From an uncultured Erwinia sp. (lineage in GTDB: Bacteria; Pseudomonadota; Gammaproteobacteria; Enterobacterales; Enterobacteriaceae): DNA of 18,913 nt. The notes beneath the pieces were generated by a model. It worked only from the letters and a program-made list of their open reading frames with translations, made no database searches and was not told the DNA's origin. The number at the start of each line of letters is the position of its first letter. Within the stretch, counting starts at the first letter, position 1. The position numbers were made by a program, and so were the translations under genes. Shown one piece after another: positions 6,530 to 13,295 of the stretch. The stretch is from contig CAMIKG010000081.1 in the NCBI GenBank assembly GCA_946221915.1, positions 1-18,913 on the forward strand, given 5' to 3'.

Positions 6530-7570
6530 CTAGCAGGACGTTTCCTGCTCAACCTGCGAGTGGTGTGCGATGAACGCTCCCAGCAATTCAGCGCGCCCAT
6601 GGCGTATCCCGAACGTTTGCTCCTGCTCATCAAGGTTGAGGAAGTCGCTGATAATCTTTTCTAACGCTGGCTGAACATGATGGGGAGCGTTCGCTATGGC
6701 CTGCATGGCTTTCATCATAAATACGCCGCAAGCGTTAGGTGCATTATCCTGCAGGTTTCCCTCGACCCACACCGGGTTCACCATGTTGCAGGCTTTTGCC
6801 AGGCCATTGAGATCGCTTTTCGCTTCCCGTGACAACTTTGCCAGGCTGTCAAAAAATAGCGATATCCTTTCACCATCGTTACGGGTAAGCATCACCCAGA
6901 GCACCCAGTGATCTCCCGCCAGTAAGGGGACCACATCAATATGCGGGCGATTCTGCGCAAACTGCATGACCAGTTGATCATGCTCATATAACAATGAGCT
7001 GGCATGATGGAAGGTTATGGCACTGTCTGGCTGATTTAATTGCGCAGCAATGGCATTGAGTTCTTCGCCACAAATATAGCGGTTAGTAGCGAAGAGTGTT
7101 GAGTTCAGCGGTTGCCCGATTTGCGCCATCTTTTCGCAACAGCGCTTGTTAGCCCGCAACTGGTCGAGCACCTTCTCACGTTGTTCTGACCCTTCCAGGC
7201 TCTCAAATCCTGCCATCAAAAGAATACTCGCCGGAACAGCAATCAGATCGCCTTTGCTGGCCATGGCGGAGACCAGCATGCAAAGTTCTGACGCCTTAGC
7301 AGCCAGCTGTGCTCTTAACTTCTGACATGGCTGAGCGACAGCAGACACTGGCTCGTTACACGTGTTTTTATTCCCGATATAGATATCGAAGAGAAAAATA
7401 GCTGCCGCTTCACTGTCCGGATTTCCCTGTTCCAGCGCCAGGGTGAACAGGCAGTCGAGACTGAAGTCATCGCTATTGAGCGCTGCGACTTTCAGACGGC
7501 TATCCAGCCGGAGCGGTAAGGAAATCCCGCAGGTGCTGGAGGGGGAGTGTGGCGAAATTGCGTCGACCAT
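6530..7570 (-). CDS. Putative CE-clan cysteine protease / deubiquitinase-like effector
   Basis: This 346-residue protein carries, in order, GDHWVLWV (His221), FFDSLAK (Asp241), and LQDNAPNACGVFMM with Gln274 seven residues before Cys281. His-Trp, Asp, Gln, then Cys-Gly is the catalytic layout of CE-clan cysteine proteases (Ulp1/SENP, XopD, ElaD, SseL). The overall length and late catalytic cysteine recall SseL of Salmonella. Residues 1-200 form a helical N-terminal region without a signal peptide or membrane segment. The family assignment is inference from motif order and spacing. Substrate (ubiquitin, a ubiquitin-like protein, or acetyl transfer as in YopJ relatives) cannot be decided. The start ATG at 7570 has only a weak ribosome site. 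It sits between an ABC operon and core gene yibL, suggesting insertion into a core backbone. No HrpL-type promoter was found. Confidence 0.72.
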   Translation of the reverse strand: MVDAISPHSPSSTCGISLPLRLDSRLKVAALNSDDFSLDCLFTLALEQGNPDSEAAAIFLFDIYIGNKNTCNEPVSAVAQPCQKLRAQLAAKASELCMLVSAMASKGDLIAVPASILLMAGFESLEGSEQREKVLDQLRANKRCCEKMAQIGQPLNSTLFATNRYICGEELNAIAAQLNQPDSAITFHHASSLLYEHDQLVMQFAQNRPHIDVVPLLAGDHWVLWVMLTRNDGERISLFFDSLAKLSREAKSDLNGLAKACNMVNPVWVEGNLQDNAPNACGVFMMKAMQAIANAPHHVQPALEKIISDFLNLDEQEQTFGIRHGRAELLGAFIAHHSQVEQETSC

Positions 7571-7679
7571 AGGTTGTGTACTCTGAGTCTGTCGGGAAGG
7601 GAACCAATAGCGCAGAGGTTAACGGCGAGAGAATAAGCGGAACTACAAGATAACGCTGTAAACAACACAGGAAGCACGC

Positions 7680-7702
7680 CCGGCAGAGACACGCACTGCC
7701 GG
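7680..7702 (-). terminator. Hairpin downstream of yibL
   Basis: CCGGCAG (7680-7686) pairs with CTGCCGG (7696-7702), nine-base loop, just beyond the yibL stop on the minus strand. It lacks a T-run, so it may be a 3'-end stabiliser or a factor-dependent end rather than a true intrinsic terminator. Confidence 0.4.
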
Positions 7703-7715
7703 ACGGGTTAACGAC

Positions 7716-8078
7716 TCAGAACGCTTTTTTCGCGAAGCCGGTCATCTCTTTCAGGCCCATTTCACGACCCAGCGCGGTCATCGGATGCACCACGACAATG
7801 CCGCGTACGGCTTTCTTCAGACCACCGAGATCGGCCTGCTCTTTTTTGGTGATGGCACGGCTGAACGGCAGCTGCTGCAGCTTCTGCGCTTCTTTGCTCA
7901 GCTTTTGCTCGCGCACGCCGCGCAGGCGTTCAATCTCGGTCGTCAGCTTATCTTTTTCTTTCAGCAGTTCGCCAAGTTTCTCGGCATCGCCAGACTCCAG
8001 CAGGGCTGGCTCCTTATGATTCAGGGCATCGAGCTGATCGCTCAGACGTTTAATTTCGGCTTTTTCCTGCTCTTTCAT
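7716..8078 (-). CDS. yibL: YibL, DUF2810 family protein
   Basis: A 120-residue protein, the same length as E. coli YibL and clearly homologous, especially over LSKEAQKLQQLPFSRAITKKEQ and the C-terminal segment VVVHPMTALGREMGLKEMTGF. Residues 1-70 are a charged coiled-coil-like helix. The E. coli protein has been reported with ribosomal particles; its function is not settled. The start ATG at 8078 has an AGG about ten bases upstream. It lies downstream of mtlR, the same neighbourhood as in E. coli. Confidence 0.95.
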   Translation of the reverse strand: MKEQEKAEIKRLSDQLDALNHKEPALLESGDAEKLGELLKEKDKLTTEIERLRGVREQKLSKEAQKLQQLPFSRAITKKEQADLGGLKKAVRGIVVVHPMTALGREMGLKEMTGFAKKAF

Positions 8079-8142
8079 GATAAATACCTGCTCAATTGAT
8101 GCTATGGGCGCAAGGATACACGAAAATCTCTGCGAGGTGGCG

Positions 8143-8688
8143 TTACTTTTTAAACGCCTGCTTCAGGCTGATGCGGGAAATCAGATCGGTGAGTGACAAC
8201 ACCATGGTGGAGCGGACAACCTGCTGGTAACGCTGGCGCTGCATGGCGCGCAGCTCGTCATCTTCGCTGGCGAATTGCGGCGCAGGCGGCAGCGCAGCGA
8301 CGCAGTGCAGTTCGCCAAACGGGCCGAGAATTTCATCATCGGTAAAACGATATTCGCTGCTGTCGTCATTCAGTTCTTCGCGCAGCGCCATTAACAGCTC
8401 ACAGTCTTCATATTCGCTGCGGCTGATGACGCCAAGACCGTAAATCAGTTTCAGGCGTACCGACAGCTCGCCCAGCGGGCCATCGCCCAGCAGCAGGGGT
8501 TCGACGGCATATTTCACTGCGTAATCATCCTTGCGAAACACCTGCAACACCAGCAGGTTAACGGCTTCTGCCAATAGCTCGACGGCGGCGATCAAAAAAT
8601 TTCTCACCGAACGGCCGGCATTCAGGCGCTCAAGCACCCGATTTTCAAAAGCCTGCTTCTCTTCCATTATTGCCTGCATATCTGTCAT
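8143..8688 (-). CDS. mtlR: Mannitol operon repressor MtlR
   Basis: Regulator that lowers expression of the mannitol operon. Homology to E. coli MtlR begins at MTDMQAIMEEKQAFENRVLE and runs to the C-terminus (LISRISLKQAFKK), giving 181 residues against 195. Conserved stretches include LQVFRKDDYAVKYAVEPLL and FTDDEILGPFGELHCVAALPP. MtlR has no classical DNA-binding helix-turn-helix that I can see. The start is uncertain. The ATG at 8688 fits the conserved region but lacks a ribosome site. An ATG at 8754, with AAGGG upstream, would add 22 unconserved residues and give 203. A hairpin CCCCTGC/GCAGGGG at 8716-8722/8729-8735 lies between the two candidates. Last gene of the mtl operon, downstream of mtlD. 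Confidence 0.92.
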   Translation of the reverse strand: MTDMQAIMEEKQAFENRVLERLNAGRSVRNFLIAAVELLAEAVNLLVLQVFRKDDYAVKYAVEPLLLGDGPLGELSVRLKLIYGLGVISRSEYEDCELLMALREELNDDSSEYRFTDDEILGPFGELHCVAALPPAPQFASEDDELRAMQRQRYQQVVRSTMVLSLTDLISRISLKQAFKK

Positions 8689-8787
8689 AGCGCCCGAAGG
8701 TACAACGGTACTGCGCCCCTGCCGAGGAGCAGGGGAGTGCGAAAGTGCGCGCATTATGGCATAAACCCTTACGACGTGAAGCAGTAA

Positions 8788-8816
8788 CCGTGCGGGCGGG
8801 GTGGCCGCCCGCACGG
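8788..8816 (-). terminator. Strong hairpin between mtlD and mtlR
   Basis: A perfect 12-pair stem, CCGTGCGGGCGG (8788-8799) with CCGCCCGCACGG (8805-8816) and a five-base loop, lies 15 bases past the mtlD stop. There is no T-run. It probably protects the upstream mtlA-mtlD message or lowers read-through into mtlR rather than ending transcription outright. Confidence 0.55.
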
Positions 8817-8830
8817 TGCTTCAGTTACGC

Positions 8831-9973
8831 TCAGGCGTTATAAGCCCTGACCACCGCAGCAACCACTTCGCTGCTGGCGTCGAGCCCGGAGATTTGCGCC
8901 AGCGTCGCCTGCGGGCCCAGTTTCTCCAGCAGCGCCACCAGTTCCTGCGCCTGTGGGTCCTGGTCGCTGCGGTAGTGCATCGCGGCGGCGATACCGGAAA
9001 CCAGATTGTCGTGCGGTAAGCCATATTCCAGCGTGCCGAGCGTCGGCTTGATCAGGCGATCGCCCGCGCTCAGCTTACGCAGTGGCTGACGGCCAACGCG
9101 TTCAACATCATCTTTCAGATACGGGTTTTCGAAACGGCCAAGAATTTTCTCGATATAGGCGGCATGTTTGGCGGCGTCAAAACCGTAGCGTTTGATCAGT
9201 ACCGCGCCGCTCTCCTGCATCGCCCCTTTTACCACCTGGCGCACCTTGTCATCAAGGATGGCGTCACGGATAGTCTGGTGGCCCGCCATCTGGCCGAGGT
9301 AGGCGGTGATGGCATGGCCGGTATTCAGCGTAAACAGTTTGCGCTCAACGAAAGCCATCAGGTTGTCGGTCAGCTCCATGCCAGGGATAGCGGGCAGGTC
9401 GCCTTTGAACTGGGTTTTGTCGACAATCCACTCGCTGAAGGTTTCCACCGTCACTTCCAGCACATCGCTGCCACCGGCTTCTGTTGGCGGCACAATGCGG
9501 TCCACGGCGGAGTCGACGAAGCCGACATGCTGTTCAACCCAGGCGTGATATTGCTCTGGCAGGACGGCCAGCACATGCTGTTTCAGCTGGCTGGTGCCGC
9601 GCACCATGTTTTCACAGGCGATGATATTTAACGGGCGGGAATTACCGCTATCACTGCGTTTGGCCAGTCCGCGCGCCACGCTGCCCGCGATGCGCTCCAG
9701 GATCTGTGGACCAACCGCCGTGGTAACGATATCAACCTCAGCGATCAGCGTAACGATATCGTCGCTGGTGCTGTTCACGGCGCTGACGCCAGTGACCATC
9801 TCAACTTTGGCGTTCTCGCCAACCACATGTACCGGATACTCGTGACGCGCATTCAGCGCATCCAGCACGGCCTGATTCACATCGGCGAAAACCAGTTCGA
9901 TACCGGCATCCGCCAGCAATTTGCCAATAAAACCGCGGCCAATATTACCTGCGCCAAAATGTAAAGCTTTCAT
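8831..9973 (-). CDS. mtlD: Mannitol-1-phosphate 5-dehydrogenase
   Basis: Cytoplasmic NAD-dependent enzyme oxidising mannitol-1-phosphate to fructose-6-phosphate. The protein begins MKALHFGAGNIGRGFIGKLL, with the NAD-binding Rossmann glycine motif at residues 7-13. It is 380 residues long against 382 in E. coli. The active-site region around KLFTLNTGHAITAYLG (near residues 212-227) is intact. I start at 9973, where the family starts; an in-frame ATG at 9985 would add four residues, and neither has a strong ribosome site. It is the second gene of the mtl operon, after mtlA, separated by a 97-base gap that contains two hairpins. Confidence 0.97.
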   Translation of the reverse strand: MKALHFGAGNIGRGFIGKLLADAGIELVFADVNQAVLDALNARHEYPVHVVGENAKVEMVTGVSAVNSTSDDIVTLIAEVDIVTTAVGPQILERIAGSVARGLAKRSDSGNSRPLNIIACENMVRGTSQLKQHVLAVLPEQYHAWVEQHVGFVDSAVDRIVPPTEAGGSDVLEVTVETFSEWIVDKTQFKGDLPAIPGMELTDNLMAFVERKLFTLNTGHAITAYLGQMAGHQTIRDAILDDKVRQVVKGAMQESGAVLIKRYGFDAAKHAAYIEKILGRFENPYLKDDVERVGRQPLRKLSAGDRLIKPTLGTLEYGLPHDNLVSGIAAAMHYRSDQDPQAQELVALLEKLGPQATLAQISGLDASSEVVAAVVRAYNA

Positions 9974-9997
9974 GCTGTTACCCATATATAAGACGAA

Positions 9998-10046
9998 GGG
10001 CCAGGCATGCCTGGCCCGGGAAAGGGGCTGGGCATGCTCAGCCCCT
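9998..10046. repeat. Two tandem hairpins in the mtlA-mtlD gap
   Basis: Bases 9998-10017 are a perfect 20-base palindrome (GGGCCAGGCA and its complement). Six bases further, AGGGGCTG (10023-10030) pairs with CAGCCCCT (10039-10046) around GGCATGCT. Both carry GCATGC at their centres, so they look like variants of one repeat unit. Neither has a T-run. They sit directly after the mtlA stop and before mtlD, where they can slow 3' decay of the transporter message and cut downstream expression. Confidence 0.75.
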
Positions 10047-10070
10047 GGGAACGACCTGTTAACCTGCTAA

Positions 10071-12002
10071 TCAGGCGGTTTTGTTACCGGACAGCAGATC
10101 GAGAACTTCCTGCACGCTGGTGGTGTTCGCCAGCTTCTCAATCACACTGTCATCATCCAGCGCGTTGGTCAGGCTGGTGATCACCTGAATATGCTCGTTG
10201 TTACGTGCGGCGATACCAATCACCAGGCGGGCGATATCGTCCTCTTCTTCACCGAAACGCACGCCCTGCGGATACTGGCAGAACACAACGCCGGTTTTCA
10301 GCACGCGATCTTTCGCTTCCACGGTACCGTGTGGTACGGCGATGGATTCACCGAGGTAGGTTGGCGTTAACTTCTCACGCTCCAGCATCGCTTCAACATA
10401 CTCTGGCTGCACGTAGCCGCCTTTCACCAGCTGCTCACCGGCGAAGCGAATCGCCTGCTCTTTATCTGTCGCCTGCAGACCGAGGAAGACATTACCTTCA
10501 CCCAGTTTGAACAGATGATCCTTGCCTTCGTCGAAGCTGTCATTGAGCGTGGTCATCACTTTGTCGTGATGCTCTTCGCTGCGGTGAGCGGCAACCAGAC
10601 GTGCGGTCAGATCGCTGTACAGGCCGCTGTCGAGGAAGTTACTCAGTGAGATGTGCTGCGCATGTGGCGCCTGGCGCATCGCACGCTCGGTCAGGTCGCG
10701 GTGGGTAATCACCACATCGACGTCGCCCGGCAGGCTGTTAATTGCGCTGTTGGTCACGGAGACATTGCTCAGACCGGCATCGTTCACTTTCTTACGCAGC
10801 ACGCCTGCGCCCATCGCGCTGGAACCCATACCGGCATCACAGGCAACGATGATTTTACGCACGTGGCTCAGGTCGCCCAGGGCATCAACAGAAGAGACGG
10901 CTGCTGCGCCGCTCTGACCTTTAGACTGTGCTTTCATCTCCTGCACGCGACGGGTCGCGGCTTCGATATCGTCATCTTCTTTCACTTTGCTGGTTTTCAG
11001 CAGGATAGAAGAGACAACGAAGGAGACGGCAAACGCTGCGGCGATGGCGGCGATATTCGCGAAGTAAGCACCTTTAGGCGTCATTGCCAGCACCGCCAGG
11101 ATAGAGCCTGGAGACGCCGGAGACACCAGACCGCCGTTCAGCACGGTCAGCGTGAACACGCCAGTCATACCCCCGAGGATCACCGCCAGCAGCAGGCGTG
11201 GGTTCATCAGCACATACGGGAAGTAAATCTCGTGGATACCACCGAGGAAGTGAATAATCGCCGCGCCGCCCGCAGACTGTTTGGCATTACCACGACCAAA
11301 GAAGATGTAGGCCATCAGGACGCCCATACCCGGACCCGGGTTCGCTTCGATCAGGAAGAAGATCGATTTGCCCGCTTCGCTGGCCTGCTGGATACCCAGT
11401 GGCGAGAAGATACCGTGGTTGATGGCGTTGTTGAGGAACAGAATTTTCGCTGGCTCAACAAAGATGGAAGTCAGTGGCAGCAGGTTGTTCTGTACCATCA
11501 GGTTAACGCCAGAAGCGAGAACATGCGACAGAGACTGAACCAGTGGACCAATCAGGACGAAGCACAGCAGGGCCAACAACATACCGATAATACCGGCGGA
11601 GAAGTTGTTAACCAGCATTTCGAAGCCGCTTTTGATTTTACCGTCAACCGCGCGGTCAAAGCGCTTAATCGCCCAGCCGCCAAGAGGACCGGCAATCATT
11701 GCGCCGAGGAACATTGGCATGCTGGCGCCGACAATCACACCCATAGTGGTGATTGCGCCGACCACGCCGCCGCGGTCGCCACCCACCAGACGGCCACCGG
11801 TATAACCGATCAGCAGCGGCAGCAGGTAGGTGATCATCGGATCGACCAGCTTGACGAACGTTTCGTTCGGCCACCAGCCGGTAGGAATAAACAGCGCGGT
11901 GATAATACCCCAGGCGATAAACGCCCCGATATTTGGCATCACCATGTTACTCAGGAAGCGACCAAAGCTCTGCACCTTGATCTTGAAATCTGCTGAGGAC
12001 AT
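10071..12002 (-). CDS. mtlA: Mannitol-specific PTS enzyme IICBA
   Basis: Inner-membrane transporter that takes up mannitol and phosphorylates it to mannitol-1-phosphate. Three fused domains in 643 residues (E. coli 637). IIC is the membrane part, about residues 1-340, with GGIHE (254-258) in the substrate site. IIB, about 378-470, has the phospho-cysteine Cys388 in VACDAGMGSS. IIA, about 500-643, has the phospho-histidine His558 in GESIAVPHGT. All key residues are present. The start ATG at 12002 is preceded by AGGGG five bases away; an in-frame GTG two codons upstream is not used on this reading. First gene of mtlA-mtlD-mtlR, with a CRP-rich control region upstream. Confidence 0.98.
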   Translation of the reverse strand: MSSADFKIKVQSFGRFLSNMVMPNIGAFIAWGIITALFIPTGWWPNETFVKLVDPMITYLLPLLIGYTGGRLVGGDRGGVVGAITTMGVIVGASMPMFLGAMIAGPLGGWAIKRFDRAVDGKIKSGFEMLVNNFSAGIIGMLLALLCFVLIGPLVQSLSHVLASGVNLMVQNNLLPLTSIFVEPAKILFLNNAINHGIFSPLGIQQASEAGKSIFFLIEANPGPGMGVLMAYIFFGRGNAKQSAGGAAIIHFLGGIHEIYFPYVLMNPRLLLAVILGGMTGVFTLTVLNGGLVSPASPGSILAVLAMTPKGAYFANIAAIAAAFAVSFVVSSILLKTSKVKEDDDIEAATRRVQEMKAQSKGQSGAAAVSSVDALGDLSHVRKIIVACDAGMGSSAMGAGVLRKKVNDAGLSNVSVTNSAINSLPGDVDVVITHRDLTERAMRQAPHAQHISLSNFLDSGLYSDLTARLVAAHRSEEHHDKVMTTLNDSFDEGKDHLFKLGEGNVFLGLQATDKEQAIRFAGEQLVKGGYVQPEYVEAMLEREKLTPTYLGESIAVPHGTVEAKDRVLKTGVVFCQYPQGVRFGEEEDDIARLVIGIAARNNEHIQVITSLTNALDDDSVIEKLANTTSVQEVLDLLSGNKTA

Positions 12003-12157
12003 AAACACACCCCTTATTGGTACGCGCTGACAAATAAGAGAGCGCGTTGATTTTTGTTTTAGACATGCACGGCGGGGAGCCGTCGGTATTACACCATTAC
12101 TGTATGCACGCGGACTCTAGCACGCGAATATGACGCTGCGTAGTAAGCGGGGTGATG

Positions 12158-12173
12158 TGTGATCTGAATCACA
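12158..12173. promoter_or_regulatory. CRP site 1 upstream of mtlA
   Basis: TGTGA-TCTGAA-TCACA is a perfect match to the CRP half-sites. Its centre lies about 163 bases upstream of the mtlA start codon. It is the closest of four sites and so the likeliest direct activator site. A CATATT at 12127-12132 (minus strand) is a possible -10 at class II distance, but the transcription start cannot be fixed by eye. Confidence 0.85.
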
Positions 12174-12201
12174 CTACAGGTGGGGCTTTAGGGGTTGTTT
12201 T

Positions 12202-12217
12202 GGTGATCTTTGTCACA
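12202..12217. promoter_or_regulatory. CRP site 2 upstream of mtlA
   Basis: GGTGA-TCTTTG-TCACA differs from the perfect CRP pattern at one half-site base. Its centre is 44 bases from site 1. Confidence 0.75.
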
Positions 12218-12274
12218 TAAATGTGGTGTAAAAAAAAGACGCTGGCGAATATTTAAACGAAAGCGCCGTAATAA

Positions 12275-12290
12275 TGTGATTTAAGTCACT
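12275..12290. promoter_or_regulatory. CRP site 3 upstream of mtlA
   Basis: TGTGA-TTTAAG-TCACT differs at one half-site base. Its centre is 73 bases from site 2, close to seven helical turns. Confidence 0.72.
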
Positions 12291-12318
12291 AAATTTCTCG
12301 GAAGTTTTGTTGTTAAAT

Positions 12319-12334
12319 TGTGATGTTTATCACA
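12319..12334. promoter_or_regulatory. CRP site 4 upstream of mtlA
   Basis: TGTGA-TGTTTA-TCACA is a perfect CRP match, extended by AAAT/ATTT symmetry on both flanks. Its centre is 44 bases from site 3. It lies between mtlA and the end of yiaF. As yiaF is transcribed toward mtlA, the site most likely serves mtlA. Confidence 0.82.
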
Positions 12335-12410
12335 ATTTATTTTCAGGTGAAAGGTCGCGTCGTCATCAGCAGGGGAGCGGACAGAGGTCTCAAATGAGAC
12401 AAGTGTAAGA

Positions 12411-12454
12411 AAATTACGCCAATTCTCCCCTATAGCTGTCGGGGAGAACTGGCG
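12411..12454 (-). terminator. Intrinsic terminator of yiaF
   Basis: On the minus strand, CGCCAGTTCTCCCC (12454-12441) pairs with GGGGAGAATTGGCG (12430-12417), one G-T wobble, then TAATTTTCTT follows. It lies just past the yiaF stop and shields the mtlA control region. Confidence 0.8.
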
Positions 12455-12466
12455 CTTTCGCGTTAG

Positions 12467-13171
12467 TTACTGGAAACCACCCTGCACCGTGGTTTGCGCC
12501 TGGTTTAAGGCCGGCGCTTTAGCCGCCAGATTGCTCATAATGGTGTTGTACTGCGCCACCTGCTCGCGGGTCGCGAACTGCACGCCATTATTGTTGAAAG
12601 TGACCGCCGCACCCTGCTGCTGCAGATAATCACCGGCCTGCAGCACATCCTGGCTGAGGGATTGCAGCGCAGGCAGCAGTGGCGTCAGCGAGTTGGCGGG
12701 CTGCGTCACCACTTTGTGATACACAGTGTCGTAAACCTGCTTTAAATCATCCGGCTGCTTCAGCGCGGCTTTGCTGCTGTCCGCCTGCGTTTTGGCGCTC
12801 TGAATCTGCTGGCCCAGCACATTCAGCGAGCCGCTGGCCTGACGCAGCGCGTCGCGGCGCGTCAGATAATCCTGTGGCACGCGAATCGCCGTCAGCTGAT
12901 CGACCACCGGCTTCAGGCCGTCATCCACGGCTTTATTCACCTGCTGCGAGAAGCCATAAATAATGGCGTAGTCGCCAACATAGTTGCCCAGCTTCTGTTT
13001 CTGATCTTCGCTCAGGGCGGGCAGATGCTCACCACTGCGCATGACCGTGTTTTGCAGAAAGTCGATAAAGGCTTTGCGCTGTTCCGGTTCTTTGTCACCG
13101 CAGGCGGTCAGCAGCAGGGCGAGAAAACCCGCCGCCAGTGGCGCCCATACGCGCGAGAATCCAGTCGCCAT
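12467..13171 (-). CDS. yiaF: YiaF, DUF3053 lipoprotein
   Basis: A 234-residue lipoprotein close to E. coli YiaF (236), most clearly in QRKAFIDFLQNTVMRSGE. Residues 1-23 are a signal peptide ending in a lipobox LTAC, with Cys24 as the lipidated residue. Asp at +2 is absent (Gly follows, then Asp), so sorting to the outer membrane is possible by the usual rule. The remainder is soluble, Gln-rich and helical. Function is unknown in the family. Start ATG at 13171 has AGGAG about nine bases upstream. It is followed by its own terminator. Confidence 0.95.
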   Translation of the reverse strand: MATGFSRVWAPLAAGFLALLLTACGDKEPEQRKAFIDFLQNTVMRSGEHLPALSEDQKQKLGNYVGDYAIIYGFSQQVNKAVDDGLKPVVDQLTAIRVPQDYLTRRDALRQASGSLNVLGQQIQSAKTQADSSKAALKQPDDLKQVYDTVYHKVVTQPANSLTPLLPALQSLSQDVLQAGDYLQQQGAAVTFNNNGVQFATREQVAQYNTIMSNLAAKAPALNQAQTTVQGGFQ

Positions 13172-13295
13172 AAATAAACTCCTGTTATTGTTGACGTTAT
13201 CGGAGTGATAACGTGATTCAGATGGCTGTGATCAAGTGCCTAAAGGATAGTCCAATGTGTCGGTGCTGAATACCTTTAATCGCGGTCAGCCGCCA

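Noticed and set aside
7571..7715. HrpL-type promoter (GGAACC...CCAC) for the protease-like gene
   Set aside because: GGGAACC occurs near 7601-7607 but on the wrong strand and without the second box; none was found before the 521 gene either.
10653..11996. Open frame of 447 codons on the plus strand, opposite mtlA
   Set aside because: It is rich in His, Gln, Arg and Thr and mirrors the highly conserved mtlA codons in the other strand; no ribosome site, no family.
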